A DNA stretch of 64,000 nt from assembly GCA_016182805.1 (NCBI GenBank), contig JACPFV010000023.1:1422-65421 (forward strand), written 5' to 3'. The notes under the pieces are model-generated. The model was not told where the DNA came from. It was given only the letters and a program-made list of their open reading frames with translations, and did not search any database. This DNA comes from Gammaproteobacteria bacterium (lineage in GTDB: Bacteria > Pseudomonadota > Gammaproteobacteria > Nevskiales > Nevskiaceae). Shown here piece after piece: positions 9,996 through 20,551 of the stretch (within the stretch, counting starts at the first letter, position 1; every line of letters begins with the position of its first letter). The position numbers and the translations under genes are program-made.

Positions 9996-11093
9996 ATGGC
10001 AGCCGCCCTGCAAATTCAAGAATTTAACCTGCTCGACGACGGCGAGTGCGACGCCCGCATCGCGGCCGCCAAGCGCCTGCTCGGCAAGCGCATGGTCATC
10101 CTCGGCCATCACTACCAGCGCAGCGAGGTCTACAAGCACGCCGGGCTGACCGGCGATTCGCTCAAGCTGTCGCAGCTCGCGTCGCAGACCGAGGCCGAGT
10201 TCATCGTGTTTTGCGGCGTGCACTTCATGGCCGAGGTCGCGGACATCGTGACCGACGGCCGGCGCACGGTGATCCTGCCGGATCTCGCCGCGGGCTGCTC
10301 CATGGCCGATATGGCCAACCTGATGAAGGTGCGCAAGTGCTGGGCCGAGCTGGCGCAGGTGCTGAACCCGGACGAGCTTGTCACCCCGGTCACTTACATC
10401 AATTCCGCCGCCGACCTGAAAGCCTTCTGCGGCAGCCACGGCGGCGTGGTCTGCACCTCGACCAACGCGCGCACGGTGCTGGAGTGGGCGTTCAAGCAGC
10501 GCGAGAAAGTCCTGTTCTTCCCCGACCAGCACCTTGGCCGCTGGACCGCCTGGAAGATGGGCCTGCCGCTGGACGAGATGGCGGTGTGGGACTTCGCCAA
10601 GCCCATGGGCGGCCTGACGGTCGAGCAGATCCGCAAGGCCAAGGTGCTGCTGTGGAAGGGCCATTGCTCGGTGCACCAGATGTTCAAGCCGGAGCACGTC
10701 GACCGCTTCCGCAAGGACGTGCCGAACGGCCGCGTCATCTGTCACCCGGAGTGCGACCTCGAAGTGTGCAGGCGCTCCGACCTGGTCGGCTCCACCGAGT
10801 TCATCCTGAAGACGGTCAAGGCCTCCGAGCCGGGTACGCACTGGCTGGTCGGCACCGAGCTGAACCTGGTCAACCGCCTGGCCGAGGAGATGAAGCCGCA
10901 GGGCGTCACCGTGCAGTTCATGTCGCCCATGGTCTGCATGTGCTCGACCATGTTCCGCATCGACCCGCAGCACCTCGCCTGGTCGCTGGACAACCTGGTG
11001 GCGGGCAAGGTGGTGAACCGGATCCGGGTCCCGGCGGAAATCGCCCGGCCGGCGCGCACCGCCCTGGACCGGATGCTGAGCCTCGCCACGTAA
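9996..11093 (+). CDS. nadA: Quinolinate synthase
   Basis: Motifs [87 protein letters not shown]. Confidence 0.97.
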   Translation: MAAALQIQEFNLLDDGECDARIAAAKRLLGKRMVILGHHYQRSEVYKHAGLTGDSLKLSQLASQTEAEFIVFCGVHFMAEVADIVTDGRRTVILPDLAAGCSMADMANLMKVRKCWAELAQVLNPDELVTPVTYINSAADLKAFCGSHGGVVCTSTNARTVLEWAFKQREKVLFFPDQHLGRWTAWKMGLPLDEMAVWDFAKPMGGLTVEQIRKAKVLLWKGHCSVHQMFKPEHVDRFRKDVPNGRVICHPECDLEVCRRSDLVGSTEFILKTVKASEPGTHWLVGTELNLVNRLAEEMKPQGVTVQFMSPMVCMCSTMFRIDPQHLAWSLDNLVAGKVVNRIRVPAEIARPARTALDRMLSLAT

Positions 11094-11194
11094 TACGAAT
11101 CGCGCGTCGCGAGCCGGGTCGCGTGAGACCCCGGCTTGCGGACAGTCACCGACGTTTCGTCTCACCTCGCAACCAATCTTCCGCTCCGACCGCC

Positions 11195-12481
11195 ATGTGG
11201 ACCCACGCCAAGACTCTTGCACAAGCCGACCCGGAGCTGTGGGCGGCCATTGAAGCCGAGCGCGCGCGCCAGGAGGCGCACATCGAGCTGATCGCCTCGG
11301 AAAACTACGCCAGCCCCGCGGTCATGGAGGCGCAGGGAACGGCGCTGACCAACAAGTACGCCGAGGGCTACCCCGGCAAGCGTTACTACGGCGGCTGCGA
11401 GCACGTTGACGTGGCGGAGCAGCTCGCCATCGACCGCGTCAAGAAGGTCTTCGACTGCGACTACGCCAACGTGCAGCCGCATTCCGGCGCGCAGGCCAAC
11501 GCCGCGGTGTTCATGGCGCTGGTGCAGCCCGGCGACACCGTGATGGGCATGAACCTGGCGCAGGGCGGGCACCTGACGCACGGCAACCCGGCGAATTTCT
11601 CCGGCAAGCACTACAAGATCGTGCCCTACGGGCTCGATACCGCGACCGGCGTCATCAACTACGACGAGATGGAGCGCATCGCGCTGGAAACCAGGCCCAG
11701 GATGATCATCGGCGGCTTCTCCGCCTACTCGCGCGTCAAGGACTGGAAGCGCATGCGCGAGATCGCCGACAAGATCGGCGCCTGGTTCTGGGTCGACATG
11801 GCGCACATCGCCGGCCTCGTGGCCGCGGGCGAGTACCCGTCGCCGCTGCCGCATGCGCACGTCGTCACCAGCACCACGCACAAGACGCTGCGCGGCCCGC
11901 GCGGCGGCATCATCCTGTCCAAGGGCCAGGGCGAGGAGTTCTACAAGAAGCTGAACTCCGCCGTATTCCCGGGCATCCAGGGCGGTCCGCTGATGCACGT
12001 GATCGCCGCCAAGGCGGTGGCCTTCAAGGAGGCGCTGGCGCCGGAGTTCAAGGCCTACCAGAAGCAGGTCGTGGTCAACGCCCGTGCCATGGCCAAGGTG
12101 TTCCTGGAACGCGGCTACAAGGTCGTATCCGGCGGCACCGACAACCATCTGTTCCTGCTGGACCTGATCGCCAAGAACCTGACCGGCAAGGACGCCGAGG
12201 CCGCGCTGGGCAAGGCGCACATCACGGTCAACAAGAACTCGGTGCCCAACGACCCGAAGTCGCCGTTCGTCACCTCCGGCCTGCGCCTGGGCTCGCCGGC
12301 GTCGACCACGCGCGGCTTCGGCGAGAAGGAGATGGCCGAGGTCGCCGGCTGGATCGCCGACATCCTCGACGCCATGAGCAAGCAGGCGGACGTGGAGGCG
12401 ACCGTCGCCCGCGTGCGCGGCGAAGTCGAGCGGCTGTGCGGCCGATTCCCGGTGTATCGCGCGGCGAAGAAGGCGGCATGA
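11195..12481 (+). CDS. glyA: Serine hydroxymethyltransferase
   Basis: [58 protein letters not shown]. Start ATG 11195 lies inside the longer 10046 track ORF. Confidence 0.98.
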   Translation: MWTHAKTLAQADPELWAAIEAERARQEAHIELIASENYASPAVMEAQGTALTNKYAEGYPGKRYYGGCEHVDVAEQLAIDRVKKVFDCDYANVQPHSGAQANAAVFMALVQPGDTVMGMNLAQGGHLTHGNPANFSGKHYKIVPYGLDTATGVINYDEMERIALETRPRMIIGGFSAYSRVKDWKRMREIADKIGAWFWVDMAHIAGLVAAGEYPSPLPHAHVVTSTTHKTLRGPRGGIILSKGQGEEFYKKLNSAVFPGIQGGPLMHVIAAKAVAFKEALAPEFKAYQKQVVVNARAMAKVFLERGYKVVSGGTDNHLFLLDLIAKNLTGKDAEAALGKAHITVNKNSVPNDPKSPFVTSGLRLGSPASTTRGFGEKEMAEVAGWIADILDAMSKQADVEATVARVRGEVERLCGRFPVYRAAKKAA

Positions 12482-12516
12482 CGCCGCGTTCCGCCGTCGG
12501 CGCCTAGCGCAGTCCG

Positions 12517-13071
12517 ATGCACTGCCCCTTCTGCAAGGCCGAGGACACGCGCGTCATCGATTCGCGCATGGCCGAGGATGGGACGCAGGTGCGCCGGCGG
12601 CGGGAATGCGAAAGCTGCGGGCAGCGCTTCACCACCTTCGAGAAGGCGCAGCTCACCATGCCGCACGTGGTCAAGCGCGACGGCAATCCGGAGCCGTTCA
12701 ACGAGGACAAGCTGCGCCGCGGCATGGAGAACGCGCTGTACAAGCGTCCGGTGACGGCCGAGCAGCTCGAGCACGCGATCGACAACGTCGAGCGCAAGCT
12801 GCGCGCCAGCGGCAAGACCGAAATCCCCTCGCGCCAGATCGGCGAATGGGTGATGGAGGAGCTGCGCGACCTCGATCAGGTCGCGTACGTGCGCTTCGCC
12901 TCGATCTACCGCCAGTTCCAGGACGTGAACGCCTTCCGCGACGAGATCGAGCGCCTGCAGACCATGCCCAGCGCCGAGGAGCGCCGCAGCCAGCTGCCGC
13001 TGATCGAGGCGGGGAACGGGGGCCGGGAGCCGGGGGCCGGGGACAGCGCAGGCCATAAAGCGCGCGGTTGA
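12517..13071 (+). CDS. nrdR: Transcriptional repressor NrdR
   Basis: [42 protein letters not shown] zinc ribbon plus ATP-cone; C-terminal [19 protein letters not shown] comes from a G-tract element. Confidence 0.96.
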   Translation: MHCPFCKAEDTRVIDSRMAEDGTQVRRRRECESCGQRFTTFEKAQLTMPHVVKRDGNPEPFNEDKLRRGMENALYKRPVTAEQLEHAIDNVERKLRASGKTEIPSRQIGEWVMEELRDLDQVAYVRFASIYRQFQDVNAFRDEIERLQTMPSAEERRSQLPLIEAGNGGREPGAGDSAGHKARG

Positions 13072-13120
13072 CAGGATTTCCGCCTTTGCCCCGTCCCCCG
13101 TCCCCCGTACCCAGTACCCC
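13011..13120. repeat. G-tract palindromic element across the nrdR/ribD overlap
   Basis: Plus strand GGGGaacGGGGGccGGGagccGGGGGccGGGG (13011-13042) faces CCCCgtCCCCCgtCCCCCgtaCCCagtaCCCC (13089-13120). Confidence 0.7.
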
Positions 13121-14228
13121 GCCGGCCGCGCAAGCGGCCGCCAGCATGGCCCGCGCGCTGCGCCTGGCCGAGCTGGGGTGTCGCACCACGCACCCGAATC
13201 CGCGCGTGGGCTGCGTGATCGTGAAAGACGGCGAGACGGTCGGCGAGGGCTACCACGAGCGCGCCGGCGGCCCGCACGCGGAGGTTGTCGCGCTGCGCCA
13301 GGCCGGCGCCAGGGCCAAGGGCGCCGAGGTCTACGTGACCCTCGAGCCGTGCTGCCACCATGGCCGCACGCCGCCCTGCACCGACGCCCTGATCGCGGCC
13401 GGCATCGGGCGCGTGGTCGCGGCGATGCAAGACCCCAATCCCAAGGTGGCGGGGCAGGGCGCCGCGCGGCTGCGCGCGGCCGGCATCGAGGTCGAGGTCG
13501 GTCTGATGGAAGCCGAGGCGCGGCGCCTCAACCGCGGCTTCGTCTCGCGCATGGCGCGCGGCCGGCCATTCGTGGTGCTCAAGCTGGCGATGAGCATGGA
13601 CGGCCGCACCGCGCTGGCCTCGGGCGAAAGCAAGTGGATCACCAGCGAGGACGCCCGCGCCGACGTGCACCGCCTGCGCGCGGAGGCGGGCGCGGTGCTG
13701 ACCGGCGTGAATACCGTGCTGGCGGACGACCCGGAGCTGACGGTCCGCCTCCCGCCCGAACGCCTTGCGCAAGCGCCGCAACCTGCACGCATCGTCCTCG
13801 ACACGCGGTTGCGCACGCCGGCGCACGCACGCGTGTGGGCCGAGGGCGCCCGGCGCATCCTGCTGACCGTGAGTCCGCGCGCCGACCAGATGGAGCTGCT
13901 CGAGGCGCGCGGGGTGGAAGTGGCGCTAGTGGGCGTGGACCGCCAGGGGCGCGTCGCGCTGGATTCGGCCCTGTCGGCACTCGGCCGGATGGAGATCAAC
14001 GAGGCGCTGGTCGAGTGCGGGCCGAAGCTGGCCGGCGCGTTTCTGCAGGCCGGCCTGGTCGACGAGCTGCTGCTCTACGTCGCGCCCACCCTGCTGGGCC
14101 ACGACGCGCGCGGCTTGGCCGAGCTGGCCGGCATCACGGCGCTGGACCGCCGCGTGCGCCTGCGTTTCACCGACGTTCGGCAGATCGGCGCCGACCTCAG
14201 GATCACCGCCCAACCGGAAGCCCAGTAA
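13068..14228 (+). CDS. ribD: Bifunctional diaminohydroxyphosphoribosylaminopyrimidine deaminase / 5-amino-6-(5-phosphoribosylamino)uracil reductase
   Basis: [37 protein letters not shown] ... [23 protein letters not shown]. True start may be nearer 13146 ([11 protein letters not shown]). Confidence 0.96.
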   Translation: MTGFPPLPRPPSPVPSTPPAAQAAASMARALRLAELGCRTTHPNPRVGCVIVKDGETVGEGYHERAGGPHAEVVALRQAGARAKGAEVYVTLEPCCHHGRTPPCTDALIAAGIGRVVAAMQDPNPKVAGQGAARLRAAGIEVEVGLMEAEARRLNRGFVSRMARGRPFVVLKLAMSMDGRTALASGESKWITSEDARADVHRLRAEAGAVLTGVNTVLADDPELTVRLPPERLAQAPQPARIVLDTRLRTPAHARVWAEGARRILLTVSPRADQMELLEARGVEVALVGVDRQGRVALDSALSALGRMEINEALVECGPKLAGAFLQAGLVDELLLYVAPTLLGHDARGLAELAGITALDRRVRLRFTDVRQIGADLRITAQPEAQ

Positions 14229-14230
14229 AT

Positions 14231-14823
14231 ATGTTCACCGGAATCATCGAAAAAGTCGGCCGCATCGTCGCCACCGAGGACCGCGGCGGCGACCGGCGCA
14301 TCGTGGTCGAGGCCGGCGCGCTGCTCGACGCGGCGCGGCCCGGCGACAGCATCGCGGTCAACGGCGTGTGCCTGACCGCGGTCGAGCTGCGCGGCGGCTG
14401 CTTCGTCGCCGACATGTCGCGCGAAACCCTGTCCGCGACCACCGCCGGCCGCTGGCAGGCCGGCACCGCGGTCAATCTCGAACCGGCGCTGACGCCGGCC
14501 AAGCCGCTGGGCGGGCACCTGGTATCCGGCCACGTCGACGGCGTCGGCACGCTGCTCGACCGGCAGGAGGACGCGCGGAGCTGGCGGCTGCGCTTCGGGC
14601 TGCCGGCGGAGCTGGCGCGCTACGTGGCGCGCAAGGGCTCGGTCGCGGTGGACGGCGTCAGCCTCACCGTCAACGACGTCGAAGGCTCGCGCTCGTTTGG
14701 CGTTAACATTGTCCCGCACACGCTCCAGCACACCACGCTGGGGCTCCTGAACCCCGGCGACCCGGTCAACCTCGAGGTGGACCTGATCGCCCGCTACCTG
14801 GAACGGCTGATCGCCGAACGCGC

Positions 14824-14827
<4 letters not shown>
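14231..14827 (+). CDS. ribE: Riboflavin synthase, alpha chain
   Basis: MFTGIIEKVGRIVATEDRGGDRRIVVEAG ... GDSIAVNGVCLTAVEL ... GSVAVDGVSLTVNDVEG: duplicated lumazine-binding domains. Confidence 0.97.
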
Positions 14828-15962
<1,135 letters not shown>

Positions 15963-15966
<4 letters not shown>

Positions 15967-16460
15967 TCGACAACAAGACCGGATACAAGGCTCCGCCGGC
16001 GCCCAGGCCCGGCGAGTTCGCGGGCACGCGCATCGCGCTGATCGCCACCCGCTGGAACACCGAGATCGTCGACGCGCTGCTGGCCGGCGCGCGCCGCCAG
16101 CTCGCCGCCTGGGGCGTGGCCGAGTCCCATGTGGCCGAACTGCGCGCACCCGGCTCGTACGAGATGCCGCTGGCCTGCGAGCTGGCGGCGGCCAGCGGGC
16201 GCTATGACGGCATCGTCGCGCTGGGTGCCGTGATCCGCGGCGAGACGCCGCACTTCGACTACGTCGCCGGCGAGTGCGCGCGCGGCCTGCAGGACGTGAT
16301 GCTCAAGCGTCGCGTGCCGGTCGGCTTCGGCGTGCTGACCGTGAACACGGTGGAGCAGGCCGTGGCGCGCGCCGGCACCGGGGCCGACAACAAGGGCGGC
16401 GAAGCCGCCGCCGCCGTCCTGGAAATGATCCGCCTGGCGCGAGAGCTTGAATCGCAATGA
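15963..16460 (+). CDS. ribH: 6,7-dimethyl-8-ribityllumazine synthase
   Basis: RIALIATRWNTEIVDALLAGAR ... APGSYEMPLACELAA ... GIVALGAVIRGETPHFDYVAGE. Confidence 0.97.
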
Positions 16461-16900
16461 GCGAAAACCTACCCCTCAGCCGCCGCGGACTGGCCCGACG
16501 CCTCACGGTGCAGGCCCTTTATCAGTGGCTGGTCAACGAGACCCCGCCCGAGCGGCTGCTGAATCAGTTCAGCGAAGACCCCGGCCTGGGCCGTGCCGAC
16601 GGCGAGTACTTCGGCAACCTGCTCAGGGGCACGGTCGAGGTCGCCGCGACGGTCACGGAAACCTTCAAGCCCTTCCTGGACCGGCCGCTGGAGCAGCTCG
16701 ACCCGGTCGAGCGCGCCATCCTCATGCTCGGCGCGTACGAGCTGCTGCACCGCCCGGAGGTGCCGTGGCGCGTGGTGGTCAACGAGGCCGTCAACCTGGC
16801 CAAGCTGTTCGGCGCCGAGGACAGCTACAAGTACGTCAACGGCGTGCTCGACCGCCTCGCGCGCGACGCCCGTCGGGCGGAAGTCGAAGTCGGTCCGTAA
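16457..16900 (+). CDS. nusB: Transcription antitermination factor NusB
   Basis: SRRGLARRLTVQALYQWLVNETPPERLL ... LDPVERAILMLGAYELLHRPEVPWRVVVNEAVNLAKLFGAEDSYKYVNGVLD. Confidence 0.97.
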   Translation: MSENLPLSRRGLARRLTVQALYQWLVNETPPERLLNQFSEDPGLGRADGEYFGNLLRGTVEVAATVTETFKPFLDRPLEQLDPVERAILMLGAYELLHRPEVPWRVVVNEAVNLAKLFGAEDSYKYVNGVLDRLARDARRAEVEVGP

Positions 16901-16987
16901 GGCCGCGCAAAACCACCGCCGGCGCGGTCTGACGTAAACTTGCGTGTCAGAAGAACACGTCCGCCATGCGGATAAGTGACTGCTTTT

Positions 16988-17926
16988 ATGGATGAATTCG
17001 AACTCATCGGGCGCTACTTCAAGACCCTGACGCCGGAGCGGCGCGACGTGCGCCTGGGCATCGGCGACGACGCCGCCCTGCTCAAGCTGCCGGACGGCCA
17101 CGAGCTTGCCGTGACCACCGACACCCTGGTCGCCGGCCGCCACTACCCGGAGGACACGGCGCCGTACGACGTCGGCTGGAAGTCGCTGGCCGCCAACCTG
17201 TCCGACCTCGCCGCGATGGGGGCGGAGCCGCGCTGGTTCACGCTGGCGCTGACCCTGCGCTTCGCCGACCCGGAGTGGCTCAGCGGCTTCGCCACCGGGC
17301 TGCGCGACATGGCGGTGCAGGCCGGCGTCGCGCTGGTCGGCGGCGACACCACGCAGGGGCCGCCCTCGATCACGATCACCGCGATGGGCACGGTGCCGGT
17401 GGGCGAGGCGATCCGCCGCTCCGGCGCCAAGCCCGGCGACGTCGTCTGCGTCACCGGCACGCTCGGCGACGCCGCGCTGGCGCTGAGCCGGCTGGAGAAC
17501 AAGGAACTGCCGCAGTTCCTGCGCCGGCGGCTGGAGCGGCCGACGCCGCGCATCAAGAGCGGCGCCGCGCTGCGCGGCGTCGCGCACGCGGCGATCGACA
17601 TCTCCGACGGCCTGGCCGGAGATCTGAGCCACATCCTCGAAGCCAGCGGCGTCGGCGCCGAGATTCAGGCCGCCGCACTGCCGATGTCGGAGGAATTCCG
17701 CAGCCTGACCGAGCCCAGCGAACGCCTGCAATTCCAGGCCGCCGGCGGCGACGATTACGAGCTGTGCCTGTGCATCCCGCCGGACAAGCTCAGGGCCATG
17801 CGGCGCAAGCTCGACGTGCCGCTGACGGAGATCGGCCGCATCACCAGGGAGCCGGAGCTGCGCATCCTCGACGCCGACGGCGCCGTCGTGCCGTTCGAGC
17901 CGTTCGGCTACCGCCACTTCAGCTGA
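16988..17926 (+). CDS. thiL: Thiamine-monophosphate kinase
   Basis: MDEFELIGRYFKTL ... RLGIGDDAALLKLPDGHELAVTTDTLVAGRHY ... AAIDISDGLAGDLSHIL. Confidence 0.96.
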   Translation: MDEFELIGRYFKTLTPERRDVRLGIGDDAALLKLPDGHELAVTTDTLVAGRHYPEDTAPYDVGWKSLAANLSDLAAMGAEPRWFTLALTLRFADPEWLSGFATGLRDMAVQAGVALVGGDTTQGPPSITITAMGTVPVGEAIRRSGAKPGDVVCVTGTLGDAALALSRLENKELPQFLRRRLERPTPRIKSGAALRGVAHAAIDISDGLAGDLSHILEASGVGAEIQAAALPMSEEFRSLTEPSERLQFQAAGGDDYELCLCIPPDKLRAMRRKLDVPLTEIGRITREPELRILDADGAVVPFEPFGYRHFS

Positions 17927-17928
17927 CG

Positions 17929-18459
17929 ATGGACCTCGGCCGACCGCAGGACCGCGCACCCAAGCCGCCGGCCGAGCTGGTGCTCACCACGCCCGAGCAC
18001 CTGATCGCGTTCGGCTTCGGCGCCGGGCTCGCGCCGGTGGCGCCGGGCACCTTCGGCACGCTGGTCGGCGTGCCGGTCTGGCTCGCCATCGCGTTCCTGT
18101 CGCTGCCGTACTACGCCGCGGCTCTGGCGCTGCTGATCCTGTTCGGCATCTGGGTCTGCGGCGAAAGCGCGCGGCTGCTCGGCATCCACGACTGCCCCGG
18201 CATCGTGTTCGACGAGATCGCCGGCTTCTGCGTGGCGGCGACGCCGCTATTGCCGGCGCTGGCGCTGGCCACGATCCCGCCGCTATGGGGCCTGGTGTCC
18301 GCGTTCGTCCTGTTCCGGCTGTTCGACATCGCCAAGCCATGGCCGATCCGCAAGCTGGACCAAACGCTGCACGGCGGCTTCGGCATCATGGCCGACGACC
18401 TGCTGGCCGGCGCCTACGCCGCCGCCGTGTTGGCCGGCGGACTCTGGGTGTTGCGGTAA
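17929..18459 (+). CDS. pgpA: Phosphatidylglycerophosphatase A
   Basis: AFGFGAGLAPVAPGTFGTLVGVPVW ... CPGIVFDEIAGFCVA ... RLFDIAKPWPIRKLDQTLHGGFGIMADDLLAG. Confidence 0.95.
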   Translation: MDLGRPQDRAPKPPAELVLTTPEHLIAFGFGAGLAPVAPGTFGTLVGVPVWLAIAFLSLPYYAAALALLILFGIWVCGESARLLGIHDCPGIVFDEIAGFCVAATPLLPALALATIPPLWGLVSAFVLFRLFDIAKPWPIRKLDQTLHGGFGIMADDLLAGAYAAAVLAGGLWVLR

Positions 18460-18567
18460 CGTCTATTTCACCTTGCGTCCGACGCCGTCGCAGGGCATGG
18501 TAGGTGTCGGCGCGCGGCCGGCAGGCTGCGCTGGAATCTAGTTCCTAAGCTGGTTTCAGAGGTATTC

Positions 18568-20439
18568 ATGAAGACGATCCGGATTGGCTGCGCCTCCGCG
18601 TTCTGGGGCGACACGAACACCGCCGCAGCGCAACTTGCGCAAAAAGGTAACATCAATTACCTCGTCTTCGACTACCTCGCCGAGATCACCATGTCGATCC
18701 TGGCGGCCAAGCGCATGAAGGACCCGAACGAGGGTTACGCGACCGACTTCGTCGAGCACGTCATGGCGCCGCTGATGCCGGAGCTGAAGGCGCGCGGCAT
18801 CCGCGTCGTCGCCAACGCCGGCGGCGTCAACCCGCTGGCCTGCAAGAAGGCGCTGGAAGATGCCGCCGCGAAGGCCGGCGTGCAGTTCCGCGTCGCGGTG
18901 GTGCTGGGCGACGACCTGCTGCCGCGCAAGAAGGAGTTCGCCGGCTGCGCCGAGCTGGACAGCGGCAAGCCGATGCCGCCGACGCTGGTGTCGATGAACG
19001 CCTACCTGGGCGCGTTTCCCATCGCCAAGGCGCTGGATGCCGGCGCCGAGATCGTCATCACCGGCCGCTGCGTCGATTCCGCCGTCGTGCTGGGGCCGAT
19101 GATCCACGAGTTCGGCTGGAAGGAGGACGAGTACGACCGGCTGGCGGCCGGCTCCATCGCCGGTCACATCATCGAGTGCGGCGCGCAGTGCACCGGCGGC
19201 AACTTCACCGACTGGGAGCTGGTCAAGGGCGGTTATGCCGACATGGGCTTTCCCATCGTCGAGGCGCAGGCCGACGGCACGTTCTGGGCTACCAAGCCGG
19301 AAGGCACCGGCGGACTGGTCTCGGTGCACACCGTGCTGGAGCAGATGTTGTACGAGATCGGCGATCCGCGCGCCTACCTGCTGCCGGACGTGGTCTGCGA
19401 CTTTACCCAGGTGCGGCTGGAACAGGACGGTACCAACCGCGTGAAAGTCGCCGGCGGCCGCGGCTACGCGCCGAGCGCGCAGTACAAGGTCAGCGCCACT
19501 TATCCCGCCGGCATGCGCTGCGCCGCGCTGTTCATGATCGGCGGCATCGACGCCGCGCGTAAGGGCCACGCCTCGGCGACGGCCGTGGTGGAAAAGGTCC
19601 GGCGCCAGTTGCTGGAGCAGAAGCTCGGCGACTTCACCGGCGTGGACATCCATTGCATCGGCGCCGAGGAAACCTACGGCCCGCATGCGCGCGAGGCCGC
19701 GCGGGCCACGCGCGAGGTGGTGGTCAAGATCGCGGTCCAGCACCCCAATCCCAAGGCGCTCAAGCTGTTCGCGCGCGAGATCGCGCAGGCCGCCACCGGC
19801 ATGGCGCCGGGCTTCACCGGCTATTTCGGTGGCGGGCGGCCGGAGCCGCACATGATTCCAAGGCTGTTCTCGACCCTGGTGCCCAAGGATCAAGTGCCGG
19901 TCGAGGTTGTCGTGGGAGAGGAGCGTTTTTCGGTTTCCGTGCCGACCGGCGCCCCCTCCCCTCAGTCCCCTCCCGGCGGCTCCGGCATCGATGCCTCTCG
20001 CCGCACTTCCGCCACCCTGGCGGTCGCAAGGGGAGAGGGAACGACTCCCCCTCCCCCTGTGGGAGGGGGCGGCGAGGAGGGGTGGGGCACCACCGTGCCC
20101 CTGATAAAGCTCGCCCTCGCCCGCTCCGGCGACAAGGGCGACCACGCCAACATCGGCGTCATCGCGCGCCGGCCGGAGTTCCTGCCGTACATCCGCGCCG
20201 CGCTGACGCCGGCGGCGGTCGCGCGCCACTTCGCCCACGTGCTGGCAGCAGGCGAGAACGGCCGCGTCGAGCGCTGGGATCTGCCCGGCACCGACAGCCT
20301 CAATTTCCTGCTGTACCACGCGCTGGGCGGCGGCGGGGCGTGCAGCCTGCGCACCGATCCGCAGGGCAAGTGCTTCGCCCAGATGCTGCTCGACTACCCG
20401 GTGCCGGTTCCCGCGCAATTGGCCGCCGAATTCGCCTAG
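18568..20439 (+). CDS. atuA: AtuA-like acyclic terpene utilisation protein (DUF1446)
   Basis: IRIGCASAFWGDTNTAAAQLAQKGNINYLVFDYLAEITMSILA; GRCVDSAVVLGPMIHEFGW; C-terminal LALARSGDKGDHANIGVIARRPEFLPYIRAALT ferredoxin-fold domain. The interdomain region contains an unusual insert. Confidence 0.92.
   Translation: MKTIRIGCASAFWGDTNTAAAQLAQKGNINYLVFDYLAEITMSILAAKRMKDPNEGYATDFVEHVMAPLMPELKARGIRVVANAGGVNPLACKKALEDAAAKAGVQFRVAVVLGDDLLPRKKEFAGCAELDSGKPMPPTLVSMNAYLGAFPIAKALDAGAEIVITGRCVDSAVVLGPMIHEFGWKEDEYDRLAAGSIAGHIIECGAQCTGGNFTDWELVKGGYADMGFPIVEAQADGTFWATKPEGTGGLVSVHTVLEQMLYEIGDPRAYLLPDVVCDFTQVRLEQDGTNRVKVAGGRGYAPSAQYKVSATYPAGMRCAALFMIGGIDAARKGHASATAVVEKVRRQLLEQKLGDFTGVDIHCIGAEETYGPHAREAARATREVVVKIAVQHPNPKALKLFAREIAQAATGMAPGFTGYFGGGRPEPHMIPRLFSTLVPKDQVPVEVVVGEERFSVSVPTGAPSPQSPPGGSGIDASRRTSATLAVARGEGTTPPPPVGGGGEEGWGTTVPLIKLALARSGDKGDHANIGVIARRPEFLPYIRAALTPAAVARHFAHVLAAGENGRVERWDLPGTDSLNFLLYHALGGGGACSLRTDPQGKCFAQMLLDYPVPVPAQLAAEFA
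19951..20090. repeat. Palindromic C/G-tract element inserted in frame in atuA
   Basis: gccccctcccctcag... at left and ...cgaggaggggtggggc at right are near-inverted copies; internal 9-bp stem CCCCCTCCC-cctgt-GGGAGGGGG (20047-20069). Encodes APSPQSPPGGSGIDASRRTSATLAVARGEGTTPPPPVGGGGEEGWGT. Confidence 0.7.
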
Positions 20440-20551
20440 TCGTACATTCGGCCAACGCACGCGCTATTCTTTTGGGATAATGTCGCGCCGCAGCATCCTG
20501 CGCATGCGCGGGGGGGCGGGGGGCGGCTTTCCAATCCTGAGGTAGCTACGA

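Noticed and set aside
10046-11194. Long N-terminal extension of the glyA frame
   Set aside because: Overlaps nadA out of frame; real GlyA starts at [16 protein letters not shown] (11195).
12900-13150. FMN riboswitch before ribD
   Set aside because: No RFN element consensus seen; the structure here is explained by a G-tract palindrome within overlapping genes.
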